A stretch of 64,000 bases of DNA from JBBQSN01 sp963825505 (GTDB lineage Bacteria > Actinomycetota > Actinomycetes > Actinomycetales > CAWJMD01): contig CAWGTL010000018.1 in assembly GCA_963825505.1 (NCBI GenBank), positions 310,001 to 374,000 of the forward strand. Reading direction: 5' to 3'. Numbering within the stretch: position 1 is the first letter of the stretch; each line of letters starts with the position of its first letter. A program made the translations under genes and the position numbers. Positions 51,738 to 63,172 of this stretch are shown one piece after another. A model generated the notes under the pieces. The model was not told the origin of the DNA. It saw nothing but the letters and a program-made list of their open reading frames with translations, and did no database searches.

Positions 51738-51743
51738 ATCCTG
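51738..51743 (-). promoter_or_regulatory. -10-like box of whiA (CAGGAT), leaderless
   Basis: On the minus strand CAGGAT ends 7 nt before ATG 51730, so whiA can be transcribed independently of the upstream uvrC operon. Confidence 0.45.
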
Positions 51744-51825
51744 CCACCGCCTCCTGCCCTCCCGCCGTGCGGTCCACCGGGCCTGTGGTCCGGTGCGAGC
51801 CGACCGCGCCGCCGTGCTGCCCCCC

Positions 51826-51849
51826 GGCGTGTCCTGCGGCGTGTCCTGC
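51826..51849 (-). repeat. Tandem 12-bp repeat upstream of whiA
   Basis: GGCGTGTCCTGC occurs twice without gap (51826-51837, 51838-51849; GCAGGACACGCC on the gene strand), about 96 bp upstream of the whiA start, in non-coding DNA. The 12-bp period is near one helical turn, which suits side-by-side regulator binding. Confidence 0.5.
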
Positions 51850-51923
51850 CTCGCGGACCACCCTGTCACGGACGTGCCGGGCGCGGGGCGGTCGTGCGCC
51901 GGACGGTCGTGGGGCCGCCTGGG

Positions 51924-52910
51924 TCAGAGGTCGCCCCAGCTGTGCTCGAGGACGTCGCGCAGCGCGGCGGCCAGGCGGAGCGGGTCGTGCCGGGCGCTGC
52001 CGGGGGCGGTGCCGACCTGACGCAGCACCAGGCGCGCACCGAGGGCGGCGGCGGCATCGGCGGTGGCGTCGACGTCCTCGATCGACCCCGGGTCGGCGAC
52101 CACGGCGTCGAACCGGAGGCCGGGCACGTGGTCGGACAGCACCGCGAGGTGGTCCGACGCGCTCATCCCGGCCGTCTCGCCGCCGGAGGCCACCAGGTTG
52201 TAGACCAGGCAGCGCCGCGCCGTGGTGCGCACCAGCGCCTCGGCGAGGTCCGGCACCAGCAGGTGCGGCAGCACGCTGGTGTACCAGGACCCCGGTCCGA
52301 GGACGACCCAGTCCGCCTCGCGCACGGCGGCCACGGCCTCGGGGCACGCCGTCGGCTGCTCCGGGGTGAGCCGCACTCCGGTGATGCGCCCGGACGCCCG
52401 GGCCACGTTCGACTGGCCGCGCACGACCTCGACCTGCCCGTCGGCACCGACGACGTCGGCCTCGATCTCGAGCGGGAGGGTCGACATCGGCAGCACCCGT
52501 CCGCGGGCCTGGAGCAGCCGCCCGACCCAGTCGAGCCCGGTGACCGGCTCGTCGATCAGCTGCCACAGGGAGGCGATGAGCAGGTTGCCGACGGCGTGCC
52601 CGGCGAGCTCGCCGTCGCCGGTGAACCGGTGCTGCATGACGTCGCGCCAGGTGCGGCCCCACTCGCCGTCGTCGCAGAGCGCCGCCAGCGCCATCCGCAG
52701 GTCGCCCGGCGGCAGCACCCCGAGCTCGCGCCGCAGCCGGCCGCTGGAGCCGCCGTCGTCGGCCACGGTGACGACGGCGGTGAGCCGGTCGGTGAGGTGC
52801 CGCAGCGCCGAGAGCGACGAGTACAGGCCGTGGCCTCCGCCGAGCGCGACGACGCCGCGCCCCCTGGCCCCGCCGTGCCCGAGCCCGGCCACCTCGGTGG
52901 GCCTACTCAC
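51924..52910 (-). CDS. yvcK: YvcK/CofD-like UDP-GlcNAc-binding protein (gluconeogenesis factor family)
   Basis: 328 residues from GTG 52910, overlapping rapZ by 8 bp. Core motifs: ALGGGHGLYSSLSALRHL (about 22-39), VTVADDGGSSGRLRRELGV, PPGDLRMALAAL, and VLGPGSWYTSVLPHLLV. YvcK proteins link carbon status to cell-wall synthesis in Gram-positive bacteria. The rapZ-yvcK-whiA order is conserved across Firmicutes and Actinobacteria. Confidence 0.94.
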   Translation of the reverse strand: MSRPTEVAGLGHGGARGRGVVALGGGHGLYSSLSALRHLTDRLTAVVTVADDGGSSGRLRRELGVLPPGDLRMALAALCDDGEWGRTWRDVMQHRFTGDGELAGHAVGNLLIASLWQLIDEPVTGLDWVGRLLQARGRVLPMSTLPLEIEADVVGADGQVEVVRGQSNVARASGRITGVRLTPEQPTACPEAVAAVREADWVVLGPGSWYTSVLPHLLVPDLAEALVRTTARRCLVYNLVASGGETAGMSASDHLAVLSDHVPGLRFDAVVADPGSIEDVDATADAAAALGARLVLRQVGTAPGSARHDPLRLAAALRDVLEHSWGDL

Positions 52911-53844
52911 GTCCGAGGTCGCGGTGCACCGCGCTCGCCCGGACACCGGTGTCGCGCAGGCGCTTCGCGAGCTCCTCGGTCATCGCCACCGACCGGTGCT
53001 TGCCGCCCGTGCAGCCGATCGCGATGGTGACGAACGGACGGTTCTCGCGCCGGTACCCCTCGATCACCGGCTCCAGGGCGCTGACGTAGCGCTCCACGAA
53101 GTCGGTGGCGCCGGGCTGGCCGAGCACGTAGTCGCGCACCTCCTCGTCGCGGCCGGTGCTGGCCCGCAGCTCCGGCACCCAGTACGGGTTGGGCAGGAAC
53201 CGCACGTCGACCACGTGGTCGGAGTCGACCGGCAGTCCGTACTTGAAGCCGAACGACATCACCGTCAGCCGCAGCGTCGCCGGGCCGTCCTCGGAGAACA
53301 GCTCGATGATCTTCGCGCCGAGCTGGTGCACGTTGAGGTCGCTGGAGTCGATCACCAGGTCGGCGGAGCCGCGCAGGTCGCCGACCAGGGCCCGCTCGCG
53401 CTCGATGCCGTCGAGGATGCGGTCCTGGCCCTGGAGCGGGTGGGGCCGGCGCACCGACTCGAACCGGCGCACCAGCGAGGCGTCGGAGGCGTCGAGGTAC
53501 AGCACCCGGGTGCGCACGCCGCTGTCGCTGAGGCCGTTGAGGGCGTCGCGCAGGTCGGTGAAGAACGACCCGCCGCGGACGTCGACCACGACCGCCAGCT
53601 TGGGCAGCGCGTTGGCGGCGTGCGAGGCGAGGGTGGCCAGCGGCGCGAGCATGGTCGGCGGCAGGTTGTCGACGACGTACCAGCCGAGGTCCTCCAGGAC
53701 GTCGGCCGTGGTGGACCGGCCGGCACCGGACATGCCGGTGACGACCAGCACCTCGGGGACGACGAGAGCGGCGCCCGGGGGCACCGACGCCTCGTCGGAC
53801 AGGTCGGTCTCGGGGGACGCGGGCTCAGGATCCGAGGCGGTCAC
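52903..53844 (-). CDS. rapZ: RNase adapter / nucleotide-binding protein RapZ
   Basis: 313 residues from GTG 53844, inside the uvrC stop (GTGA). Walker A VTGMSGAGRSTTADVLEDLG (about 35-54), with Arg where Lys is usual, as in other actinobacterial RapZ. LGWYVVDNLPP, FSFGFKYG-type SFGFKYGLPVDSDHVVDVRF and the C-terminal IGCTGGKHRSVAM complete the family. In E. coli RapZ controls glucosamine-6-phosphate synthase through small RNAs; in Gram-positives its target is less clear. Confidence 0.95.
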   Translation of the reverse strand: MTASDPEPASPETDLSDEASVPPGAALVVPEVLVVTGMSGAGRSTTADVLEDLGWYVVDNLPPTMLAPLATLASHAANALPKLAVVVDVRGGSFFTDLRDALNGLSDSGVRTRVLYLDASDASLVRRFESVRRPHPLQGQDRILDGIERERALVGDLRGSADLVIDSSDLNVHQLGAKIIELFSEDGPATLRLTVMSFGFKYGLPVDSDHVVDVRFLPNPYWVPELRASTGRDEEVRDYVLGQPGATDFVERYVSALEPVIEGYRRENRPFVTIAIGCTGGKHRSVAMTEELAKRLRDTGVRASAVHRDLGRE

Positions 53845-55865
53845 GGCTCCAGTCTCCCAGCCACGGAGTCGGCGCGGGGAGCGGTAGGTGCAGCCGGCTC
53901 GTCGTCGACGACCTCGCCGGTGGCGGTGTTGACGGCCGGGGTGCGCTGGGCGGTGTCGCGGGCGAGGTGCTCCACCACCAGGGCCGCCGTGGCGCGACCG
54001 AGGCCCGGCACCTGCGCCACCTCCTCGACGTCGGCCCCCCGCAGCCGCTTCACCGAGCCGAAGTGCTTGAGCAGCGCCTTGCGCCGGGCCGGGCCCAGAC
54101 CCGGGACGTCGTCGAGGACGCTCGAGGTCATCGCCTTGGACCGGCGCTGGCGGTGGAACGTGATCGCGAACCGGTGCGCCTCGTCGCGCACCCGCTGCAG
54201 CAGGTAGAGACCCTCGCTCGTGCGCGGCAGGACCGTCGGGTACTCCTCCCCCGGCAACCAGACCTCCTCGAGCCGCTTGGCGAGGCCGCACAGGGCGACG
54301 TCGACCACGCCCAGCTCGGCCAGCGCCCGCGCCGCCGCGGCCACCTGGGGTGGGCCGCCGTCGACCACCACGAGCTGGGGCGGGTAGGCGAACCTCTTGC
54401 GCTGCTCGACGACCGGCTGGTCGGCCGAGGCGTCGGTGACGTCGTCCTCGGCCTCCTCGTCGCGCCGACGGTCGGCCAGGTACCGGGTGAACCGGCGGGT
54501 GATGACCTCGTGGACGGAGGCGGTGTCGTCCTGGCCCTCGACGCCCTTGATCGCGAACCGCCGGTACTCGCTCTTGCGGGGCAGGCCGTCCTCGAAGACG
54601 ACCATCGACGCCACCACCTCGGTGCCCTGGAGGTTGGACACGTCGTAGCACTCGATCCGCAGCGGGGCCTCGCTCAGCCCGAGCGCCTCCTGGATCTCGT
54701 TCAGCGCCTGGCTCCGGGTGGTGAGGTCGCCGGCCCGGCGGGTCTTGTGCAGCACCAGCGCCTGGCCGGCGTTGCGCGCCACGGTCTGCATCAGGTTCTT
54801 CTTGTCGCCGCGCTGCGGCACCCGGATGTCGACGGCCGAGCCGCGCACCTCGCTGAGCCACGTCACGAGGTCGTCGGCGCCGGCGGGACGCACCGGCACC
54901 AGCACCTCGCGCGGCACGGCTCCCTCGTCGGCCTCGCCGTAGACCTGCTGCAGGAGGTGCTCGACCAGACCCGGCGTGTCGATCTCCTCGACCTTCTCGA
55001 CCACCCACCCGCGCTGGCCGCGCACCCGACCGCCGCGGACGTGGAAGACCTGGACCGCAGCCTCCAGCTCGTCCTCGGCCAGAGCGAACACGTCGGCGTC
55101 GGTGGCGTCCGGCAGCACGACGGCCGTCTTCTCCAGGGCCCGCTCCAGCGCCTTGACGTCGTCGCGCAGTCGGGCCGCCCGCTCGAAGTCGAGCTCGGCC
55201 GCGGCCGAGCGCATCGACTGCTCGAGCCGTCGCACGTGCCTGCCGGTGGCACCGGCCATGAAGTCGCAGAACTCCTCGGCGAGCTCGCGGTGCTCCTGCG
55301 GCGTGACCCGCCCGACGCACGGCGCCGAGCACTTGTCGATGTAGCCGAGCAGGCAGGGACGGCCGGACTGCCTGGCGCTGCGGAACACACCCGCCGAGCA
55401 GGTGCGGACGGGGAAGACCCGGAGCATCAGGTCGACGGTCTCGCGGATCGCCCAGGCGTGGGCGTAGGGCCCGAAGTAGCGGGTGCCCTTGCGCTTGGAG
55501 CCGCGCATGACCTGCACGCGTGGGAACTCCTCGCCCATCGTGACGGCGAGGAACGGGTAGGACTTGTCGTCGCGGTACTTGACGTTGAACCGCGGGTCGA
55601 ACTCCTTGATCCAGGCGTACTCGAGCTGCAGGGCCTCGACCTCGGTGCTGACGGTGGTCCACTCCACCGACGCCGCCGTGGTGACCATGGTGAAGGTGCG
55701 CGGGTGCAGCGTGGACGGGTCGGCGAAGTACGAGGTGAGCCGCTGCCGCAGGCTCTTGGCCTTGCCGACGTAGACCACGCGGCCGTGGGAGTCGCGGAAC
55801 CGGTAGACGCCCGGGGACTCCGGGATCTCCCCCGGTCGGGGTCGGTACGTCGACGGGTCGGCCAC
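53841..55865 (-). CDS. uvrC: Excinuclease ABC subunit C
   Basis: 674 residues from GTG 55865 behind TAGGCT (leaderless). N-terminal GIY-YIG nuclease (PGVYRFRDSHGRVVYVGKAK, about 19-38), a cysteine cluster (CLLGYIDKCSAPC), the UvrB-binding helical region near 205-240, RNase H-like C-terminal nuclease (ECYDVSNLQGTEVVASMVVF) and a final HhH2 pair (LDDVPGLGPARRKALLKHFG). Makes both incisions in nucleotide excision repair with UvrA (about 5 kb away) and UvrB (not in the window). First gene of uvrC-rapZ-yvcK. Confidence 0.97.
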   Translation of the reverse strand: MADPSTYRPRPGEIPESPGVYRFRDSHGRVVYVGKAKSLRQRLTSYFADPSTLHPRTFTMVTTAASVEWTTVSTEVEALQLEYAWIKEFDPRFNVKYRDDKSYPFLAVTMGEEFPRVQVMRGSKRKGTRYFGPYAHAWAIRETVDLMLRVFPVRTCSAGVFRSARQSGRPCLLGYIDKCSAPCVGRVTPQEHRELAEEFCDFMAGATGRHVRRLEQSMRSAAAELDFERAARLRDDVKALERALEKTAVVLPDATDADVFALAEDELEAAVQVFHVRGGRVRGQRGWVVEKVEEIDTPGLVEHLLQQVYGEADEGAVPREVLVPVRPAGADDLVTWLSEVRGSAVDIRVPQRGDKKNLMQTVARNAGQALVLHKTRRAGDLTTRSQALNEIQEALGLSEAPLRIECYDVSNLQGTEVVASMVVFEDGLPRKSEYRRFAIKGVEGQDDTASVHEVITRRFTRYLADRRRDEEAEDDVTDASADQPVVEQRKRFAYPPQLVVVDGGPPQVAAAARALAELGVVDVALCGLAKRLEEVWLPGEEYPTVLPRTSEGLYLLQRVRDEAHRFAITFHRQRRSKAMTSSVLDDVPGLGPARRKALLKHFGSVKRLRGADVEEVAQVPGLGRATAALVVEHLARDTAQRTPAVNTATGEVVDDEPAAPTAPRADSVAGRLEP

Positions 55866-55871
55866 GCCCCC

Positions 55872-55877
55872 AGCCTA
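55872..55877 (-). promoter_or_regulatory. -10 box of uvrC (TAGGCT), leaderless
   Basis: On the minus strand TAGGCT ends 6 nt before GTG 55865, in the 20-bp gap after the histidine kinase gene. Confidence 0.55.
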
Positions 55878-55885
55878 GGAACCGG

Positions 55886-57658
55886 CTACGACGACCGCTC
55901 ACCGTCCCTGCCGGTGGCCGCGGGCGGGCCGGGTGCGAGCCGCGCGGCCAGCGCCTGGGCGAGCATGACGGTGAGCTCACCGGTCCACGGTGTGCTCCCG
56001 CCGGGCCAGCTGACGGCGAGCTCCGCGACGACGTCCGCGCCCACGCTGGCCGGCAGGACGTCGGCACCGTCGTCGTGCTCGCCGACGGCGACGTCGATGC
56101 CGGGGCCGCTGACCCGCAGCCCGCTCACGGCGCGCTTGGCCACGAGCGCCTCGGCGCCCCTCCGGACCGCCTGCGCCGGGTCGGGGTCGCCGGCCAGGGC
56201 GACGAACCAGGTGTGGGCCACCAGGGAGCCGACGTCGGTGTCGTCCTGCAGCGTGGCGAGGCGGCGGCGCTCGGTGACGTCCTCGATGAAGATCGTCAGC
56301 CCGCCCGGCGAGGGCAGGATCCGGTTGCGGTACCAGCGCCCGGCCGGCTCGAACCACTCCTCGATCTCGACCGTGCGCTGCTCCTCGACCGCCTGCACGT
56401 ACGCGCGGTGGAAGTCGCTCTCCGCGCCTTCGGGGTACAGCGTCCAGATGTCCTGGCCCATCAGCCGGTCCGGCGTGGTGCCGAACAGGTCGGCCGCCCG
56501 GCGGTTCACGTAGACGTACCGCCAGGAGGTGTCGAGGGCGACGAAGGCGTCGCTGACGTTCTGGAGGACGTGCTCCAGGGGGCCGCGGACATCGGCGACC
56601 GGCGCGAGGCCGGGGGCGGGGAAGGCCGCGACCTCCGGCACGCGGAGCCGGACCGTGGTCCCCCGGCCCGGCACCGAGTCGAGCTCCAGCACACCGCCCG
56701 CGGCCACCGCGCGCTGGCGCATCGCCCGCAGCCCGAAGCCGGCGGAGGTGCGCTCGTCGGCCTCCGTACCCGCGCCGTCGTCGACGACCTCAAGCACCCA
56801 GTCGCCGCCCTCGCGACGCACGGACACCGCGACCTCGGTGGCCGCGGCGTGCTTGACCACGTTGCCGATCGCCTCGACCGCCACCTCGTAGACCACCCGC
56901 CGGGCCGCCTCCGAGGGCTCGTCGCCGGCGTCGAGGTCGAGCCGTGCCGCCGGACCTCTGGGACCGCACAGCCGGGCCAGCAGCGCCTGCAGGGCGTGGC
57001 CCAGCCCGGCGCGCACCAGCACCTCCGGCTGCAGACCCGCGACCACGTCGCGCAGGCGCGCGCCGGCCTCGGCCAGGTCGCGGCTCATGGCCGACAGCTC
57101 CGCCGACACGGACGGGTCGGCGCCGGGCAGGCGCCGCCGAAGCGTGGAGACCCGCAGCGCCAGCGCGGCGAGGACCTGCACCGTGTCGTCGTGCAGCCCG
57201 CCGGAGATCCGTTCGCGCTCGGCGTCCTGCACGGCGAGGAGCTGGTGCAGCACGTCCTGCTGCTCCAGCACCCGCGCGTGCTCGGACGCCTCCGCCCGCC
57301 AGGCGTCGCTGACGTCGACCGAGATGCCGATCACCGCGCGCACGCGGCCGTCGTCGCTGAGAACCGGCTGCAGCCACGCCTCGAAGCGCGTGCTGTCCGG
57401 TCCGGTCCAGGTGTAGCTGCACGTCTCGCCGCCCAGGGCGCGAGCGAGGTTGTCCCTCGCCACCGGGTCGTGGGCGTTGCGCGCCACGACGTCCTGGCCG
57501 ACCAGCTCGCCGGGCTCCAGCCCGACCCGGGCCAGGGGCGTTCCCGCGGAGTAGGTGCAGACGCCGTCGGCGTCGAGGACGTACACGACCACCGGGCAGC
57601 GGGTCACCAGCAGCTCGAGCAGCACGGCGGCCTCGTCCCGGCCCAGCCGCCCCGTCAC
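55886..57658 (-). CDS. Sensor histidine kinase with PAS - HisKA_3 - HATPase - PAS architecture
   Basis: 590 residues from GTG 57658, in the stop of the response regulator gene (GTGA). Order of parts: PAS-like sensor (about 18-115), HisKA_3 dimerisation helix with phospho-acceptor H156 in ERISGGLHDDTVQVL, HATPase with N266 (EAIGNVVKHA) and the G motifs DDGAG and GFGLRAMRQRA, then a second PAS (about 358-470, SDAFVALDTSWRYVYVNRRA to IFIEDVTERRR) and a GAF-like tail. No membrane segment, so cytosolic. A NarL-type regulator gene overlaps upstream. The PAS after the kinase core is unusual for this family. Confidence 0.88.
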   Translation of the reverse strand: MTGRLGRDEAAVLLELLVTRCPVVVYVLDADGVCTYSAGTPLARVGLEPGELVGQDVVARNAHDPVARDNLARALGGETCSYTWTGPDSTRFEAWLQPVLSDDGRVRAVIGISVDVSDAWRAEASEHARVLEQQDVLHQLLAVQDAERERISGGLHDDTVQVLAALALRVSTLRRRLPGADPSVSAELSAMSRDLAEAGARLRDVVAGLQPEVLVRAGLGHALQALLARLCGPRGPAARLDLDAGDEPSEAARRVVYEVAVEAIGNVVKHAAATEVAVSVRREGGDWVLEVVDDGAGTEADERTSAGFGLRAMRQRAVAAGGVLELDSVPGRGTTVRLRVPEVAAFPAPGLAPVADVRGPLEHVLQNVSDAFVALDTSWRYVYVNRRAADLFGTTPDRLMGQDIWTLYPEGAESDFHRAYVQAVEEQRTVEIEEWFEPAGRWYRNRILPSPGGLTIFIEDVTERRRLATLQDDTDVGSLVAHTWFVALAGDPDPAQAVRRGAEALVAKRAVSGLRVSGPGIDVAVGEHDDGADVLPASVGADVVAELAVSWPGGSTPWTGELTVMLAQALAARLAPGPPAATGRDGERSS

Positions 57659-58326
57659 GACGCGGACTCCTCCAGCAGCCCCTCCCTCGTGGCCACCGCC
57701 AGCGCCTCCAGCTTGGAGTGCACGCCGAGCTTGCCGAGCAGGTTCGCCACGTGGTTGCGCACCGTGTTGACGCTGAGCCACAGGCGCTGGGCGATCGCGG
57801 CGTTGCTCAGCCCCTCGGCCAGCAGGCCGAGCACCTCGAGCTCGCGGCCGGTGAGGTTCGCGCCGAGCCTCGGCTCGGCCCGGCGGTGCACCCGGCTCAT
57901 CAGGCGTGCGAGCAGCGCCGGGCTGAGCACCGCCTCACCCGCCGCGGCACCCCGGACCGCCTCGACCAGCTCGTCGACCGTCCGCACCTTCTCCACGAAC
58001 CCCGAGCAGCCGTTCTCCATCGCCTCGAGCAGCGTGTCGTCGTCGGTCGACGCCGTGAGCATGACCACCTTCGTGGTCGGCGAGAGCCGCTTGAGGTCGG
58101 GGATGGCTGCGACGCCGCTGCCGTCGGGCAGGCGCTGGTCGAGCAGGACGACGTCGACGCGGCCGTCCGTCACCCGCTCGCGGGCCGTGGCCAGGTCGGG
58201 CGCGGTCCCCACGACCACCAGGTCGGGCTCGACCTCGAGCGCTGCAGCGACGCTGCTCGCGAACATCACGTGGTCGTCGACCAGCAATACCCTGACGGCG
58301 CCGTCCGGCTCCTCCACCTGGCTCAT
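57655..58326 (-). CDS. NarL/FixJ-type response regulator
   Basis: 223 residues from ATG 58326. Receiver domain with acidic pocket LLVDDHVM, phospho-acceptor D63 (VVLLDQRLPDG), and Lys in FVEKVRTVDEL; LuxR-type helix-turn-helix at about 158-215 (LTGRELEVLGLLAEGLSNAA, then LWLSVNTVRNHV). It should be phosphorylated by the overlapping kinase. Genes controlled are unknown. The neighbouring receiver-only gene is divergent, 170 bp away. Confidence 0.93.
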   Translation of the reverse strand: MSQVEEPDGAVRVLLVDDHVMFASSVAAALEVEPDLVVVGTAPDLATARERVTDGRVDVVLLDQRLPDGSGVAAIPDLKRLSPTTKVVMLTASTDDDTLLEAMENGCSGFVEKVRTVDELVEAVRGAAAGEAVLSPALLARLMSRVHRRAEPRLGANLTGRELEVLGLLAEGLSNAAIAQRLWLSVNTVRNHVANLLGKLGVHSKLEALAVATREGLLEESAS

Positions 58327-58496
58327 CCCCACCCCTGTCGGCCACACGTACCCGAGAAGCACCGGCGACGGGCCCACCGTAGTGCTCCGGCCGCCGGCGT
58401 GCCGGACTTCGGCGGTTCGTCCTGGTGCTTTCGCACCAGTGCCCACCGGTGCACCCGGACCTCCCGCCACGCAGAGGGGCCACCGACGATGGACGC

Positions 58497-58958
58497 GTGC
58501 CCCCGACGCCGCCCGACCCCCGCGCGATCCGGGTCGTGCTCGCGGACGACGACCCTCGCGTGCTCGCGGCCGCCGGGGACGCGCTGCGGCAGAACCCCGA
58601 CATCCACCTCGTCGCCGAGGTCCCCGACGGCGACCACCTGCGCGAGGTCGTCGCGCGCGAACCGGTCGACGTCGTGGTCACCGACCTCGGGATGCCCGGT
58701 GGTGGGACGGACCTGATCCGGTACCTGCGGGCGATGACGCCGCCGCCGGGAGTCGTGGTGGTGACCGCCCGGGACGACCCGGCCACCTGCCTGGAGATCG
58801 TGCAGGCGGGCAGCCGGTGCATCGTGAGCAAGTACGGCGTCGACGTCGACCTCGGACGCTGCGTCGTGCGCTGCCACCACGGCGACGTCGTCCTGGTGGG
58901 CGTCGGCCCCGCGGCCGTGCTCGACCACCTGCTCGAGCGCGCGGCACCGCCCCACTGA
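58497..58958 (+). CDS. Receiver-only response regulator (CheY-like, no output domain)
   Basis: 153 residues from GTG 58497. Receiver motifs are present: ADDDP near 16-20, D63 in VVVTDLGMPG, the VTARDD switch strand and the conserved Lys in IVSKYG. The chain ends about 30 residues later without a DNA-binding domain (VVLVGVGPAAVLDHLLERAA). It may compete for phosphate or act as a protein-interaction switch for the adjacent kinase, divergent from its genes. The start is the least certain part. Confidence 0.78.
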   Translation: MPPTPPDPRAIRVVLADDDPRVLAAAGDALRQNPDIHLVAEVPDGDHLREVVAREPVDVVVTDLGMPGGGTDLIRYLRAMTPPPGVVVVTARDDPATCLEIVQAGSRCIVSKYGVDVDLGRCVVRCHHGDVVLVGVGPAAVLDHLLERAAPPH

Positions 58959-59265
58959 TCGATCGCCGCGCTGGTCGCGGTGGTGCATGCGCACCACGCA
59001 AGGACCGCACGTCCGTACCTGGCACGGTCGCCGACGCCGCTGGTTCGATGGTCGTCCCCGGTGGTCTCAGCCCACCGGTGCACCCCGGCCGCACCCCCCT
59101 TGACGGCCGCGGCGCTCGACGCCCTCGGGTCGCGCTCCCCCCAGCGCCCCGGGGGCGTCGTGCGTCCGCGGTCAGGCGGCGGGGACGCCGGCCAGCCGGC
59201 GCCGGTCCAGCGGCGAGGGGCGCGACGGGCGAGCCGCCGGGATCGGCTGACCCGTTCGCCGCCGG
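58959..59265. other. 307-base convergent gap with two hairpins
   Basis: No gene is visible. GTGGTGC/GCACCAC (58980-58997, 4-nt loop) sits 22 nt after the receiver-only gene and is a plausible terminator. A second stem CCGGTGG/CCACCGG lies near 59056-59076. The remainder is GC-rich with no promoter-like pair or repeat that I can support. The Rieske gene ends at 59266 on the minus strand, so either hairpin could serve both directions. Confidence 0.4.
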
Positions 59266-59769
59266 TCAGACCGCGAGGACCAGCTGGTCGCCCTCGAGGG
59301 CGACCGGCACCGAGACGAGCGGCTGGGTCGCGGGATCCCGCAGCACGGCCCCGTCGGAGGCGTCGAACTGGCTGCCGTGGTTGGGACACGTCAGGGTCAG
59401 CCCGTCGCCGGCCTCGACCGCGGTGCCCTGGTGGGTGCACCGGGCGTCGTACGCGACGAACTCGCCCTCGGCCGGCTGGGCGACGACGTAGTGGTCGTCG
59501 CCGTCCGCGACCACGACGGCAGTGCCGACCGCGACGTCGGCCGCGGGCACGGTGACGCCACCGGAACCCGCGGACGAGCCGCCGTCCGGCTCCGAGCCCC
59601 CGCCCGACGAGCCGTCGTCGCCGGAGGCGCAGGCGGTGAGGAGGCCGGGCACCAGCGTGACCCCGCCGATGGCCACCAGGCTGCGCATCACGGTGCGCCG
59701 CGAGGGGCACCAGTCGTCCAGGTCGCGGGTCGGCGTCCGGTGGGCGTCGGCGGCGGGCTGGGTGCTCAC
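59266..59769 (-). CDS. Rieske (2Fe-2S) lipoprotein, Tat-exported
   Basis: 167 residues from GTG 59769, with AGGAGG upstream. N-terminal Tat signal with R24-R25 (PSRRTVMRS), a hydrophobic stretch and lipobox LLTAC with C47, followed by a Gly/Ser-rich spacer. The Rieske domain has CTHQ (C111, H113) and CPNHGSQFD (C128, H131). Predicted to be a lipid-anchored extracellular electron carrier, exported folded with its cluster. The donor and acceptor are unknown. Length is typical of this actinobacterial family. Confidence 0.9.
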   Translation of the reverse strand: MSTQPAADAHRTPTRDLDDWCPSRRTVMRSLVAIGGVTLVPGLLTACASGDDGSSGGGSEPDGGSSAGSGGVTVPAADVAVGTAVVVADGDDHYVVAQPAEGEFVAYDARCTHQGTAVEAGDGLTLTCPNHGSQFDASDGAVLRDPATQPLVSVPVALEGDQLVLAV

Positions 59770-59920
59770 GTGGTTCCTCCTGGTGCCGGCCGGTGGCCGG
59801 GTCGGCTGGGCCGCGCTCGTGCTGCGTGGTCCCAGGATGACCGCCGCGCCGTCAAGGGAACCTCAAGGACACCCTGTGACTCTGCTGGGATCGCCGCCAC
59901 GACGTCGCCGGGCGCGACGG

Positions 59921-63067
<3,147 letters not shown>

Positions 63068-63074
63068 GACGTCA

Positions 63075-63080
63075 ACTGTA
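63075..63080 (-). promoter_or_regulatory. -10 box of uvrA (TACAGT), leaderless
   Basis: On the minus strand TACAGT ends 7 nt before GTG 63067. No LexA (SOS) box was recognised nearby. Confidence 0.5.
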
Positions 63081-63159
63081 GGTGCCGGGTCCGACAACGG
63101 CTCCGCGGCGTCCCTCCTGCGGACCCGGACGGTGGGGGGCGAGGCGCGGCCCGCGGGGC

Positions 63160-63165
63160 TAGGGT
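63160..63165 (+). promoter_or_regulatory. -10 box of the mycothiol-family enzyme gene (TAGGGT), leaderless
   Basis: TAGGGT ends 7 nt before GTG 63173. It is divergent from the uvrA -10 box, with 79 bp between the two hexamers. Confidence 0.6.
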
Positions 63166-63172
63166 CGCGGAC

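Noticed and set aside
58497..58958. Truncated NarL-type regulator (pseudogene).
   Set aside because: The receiver is intact with all catalytic residues and there is no helix-turn-helix relic downstream, so a genuine receiver-only protein is likelier.
63068..63172. LexA (SOS) box between uvrA and the divergent gene.
   Set aside because: No GAAC-N4-GTTC-type palindrome is present in the gap.
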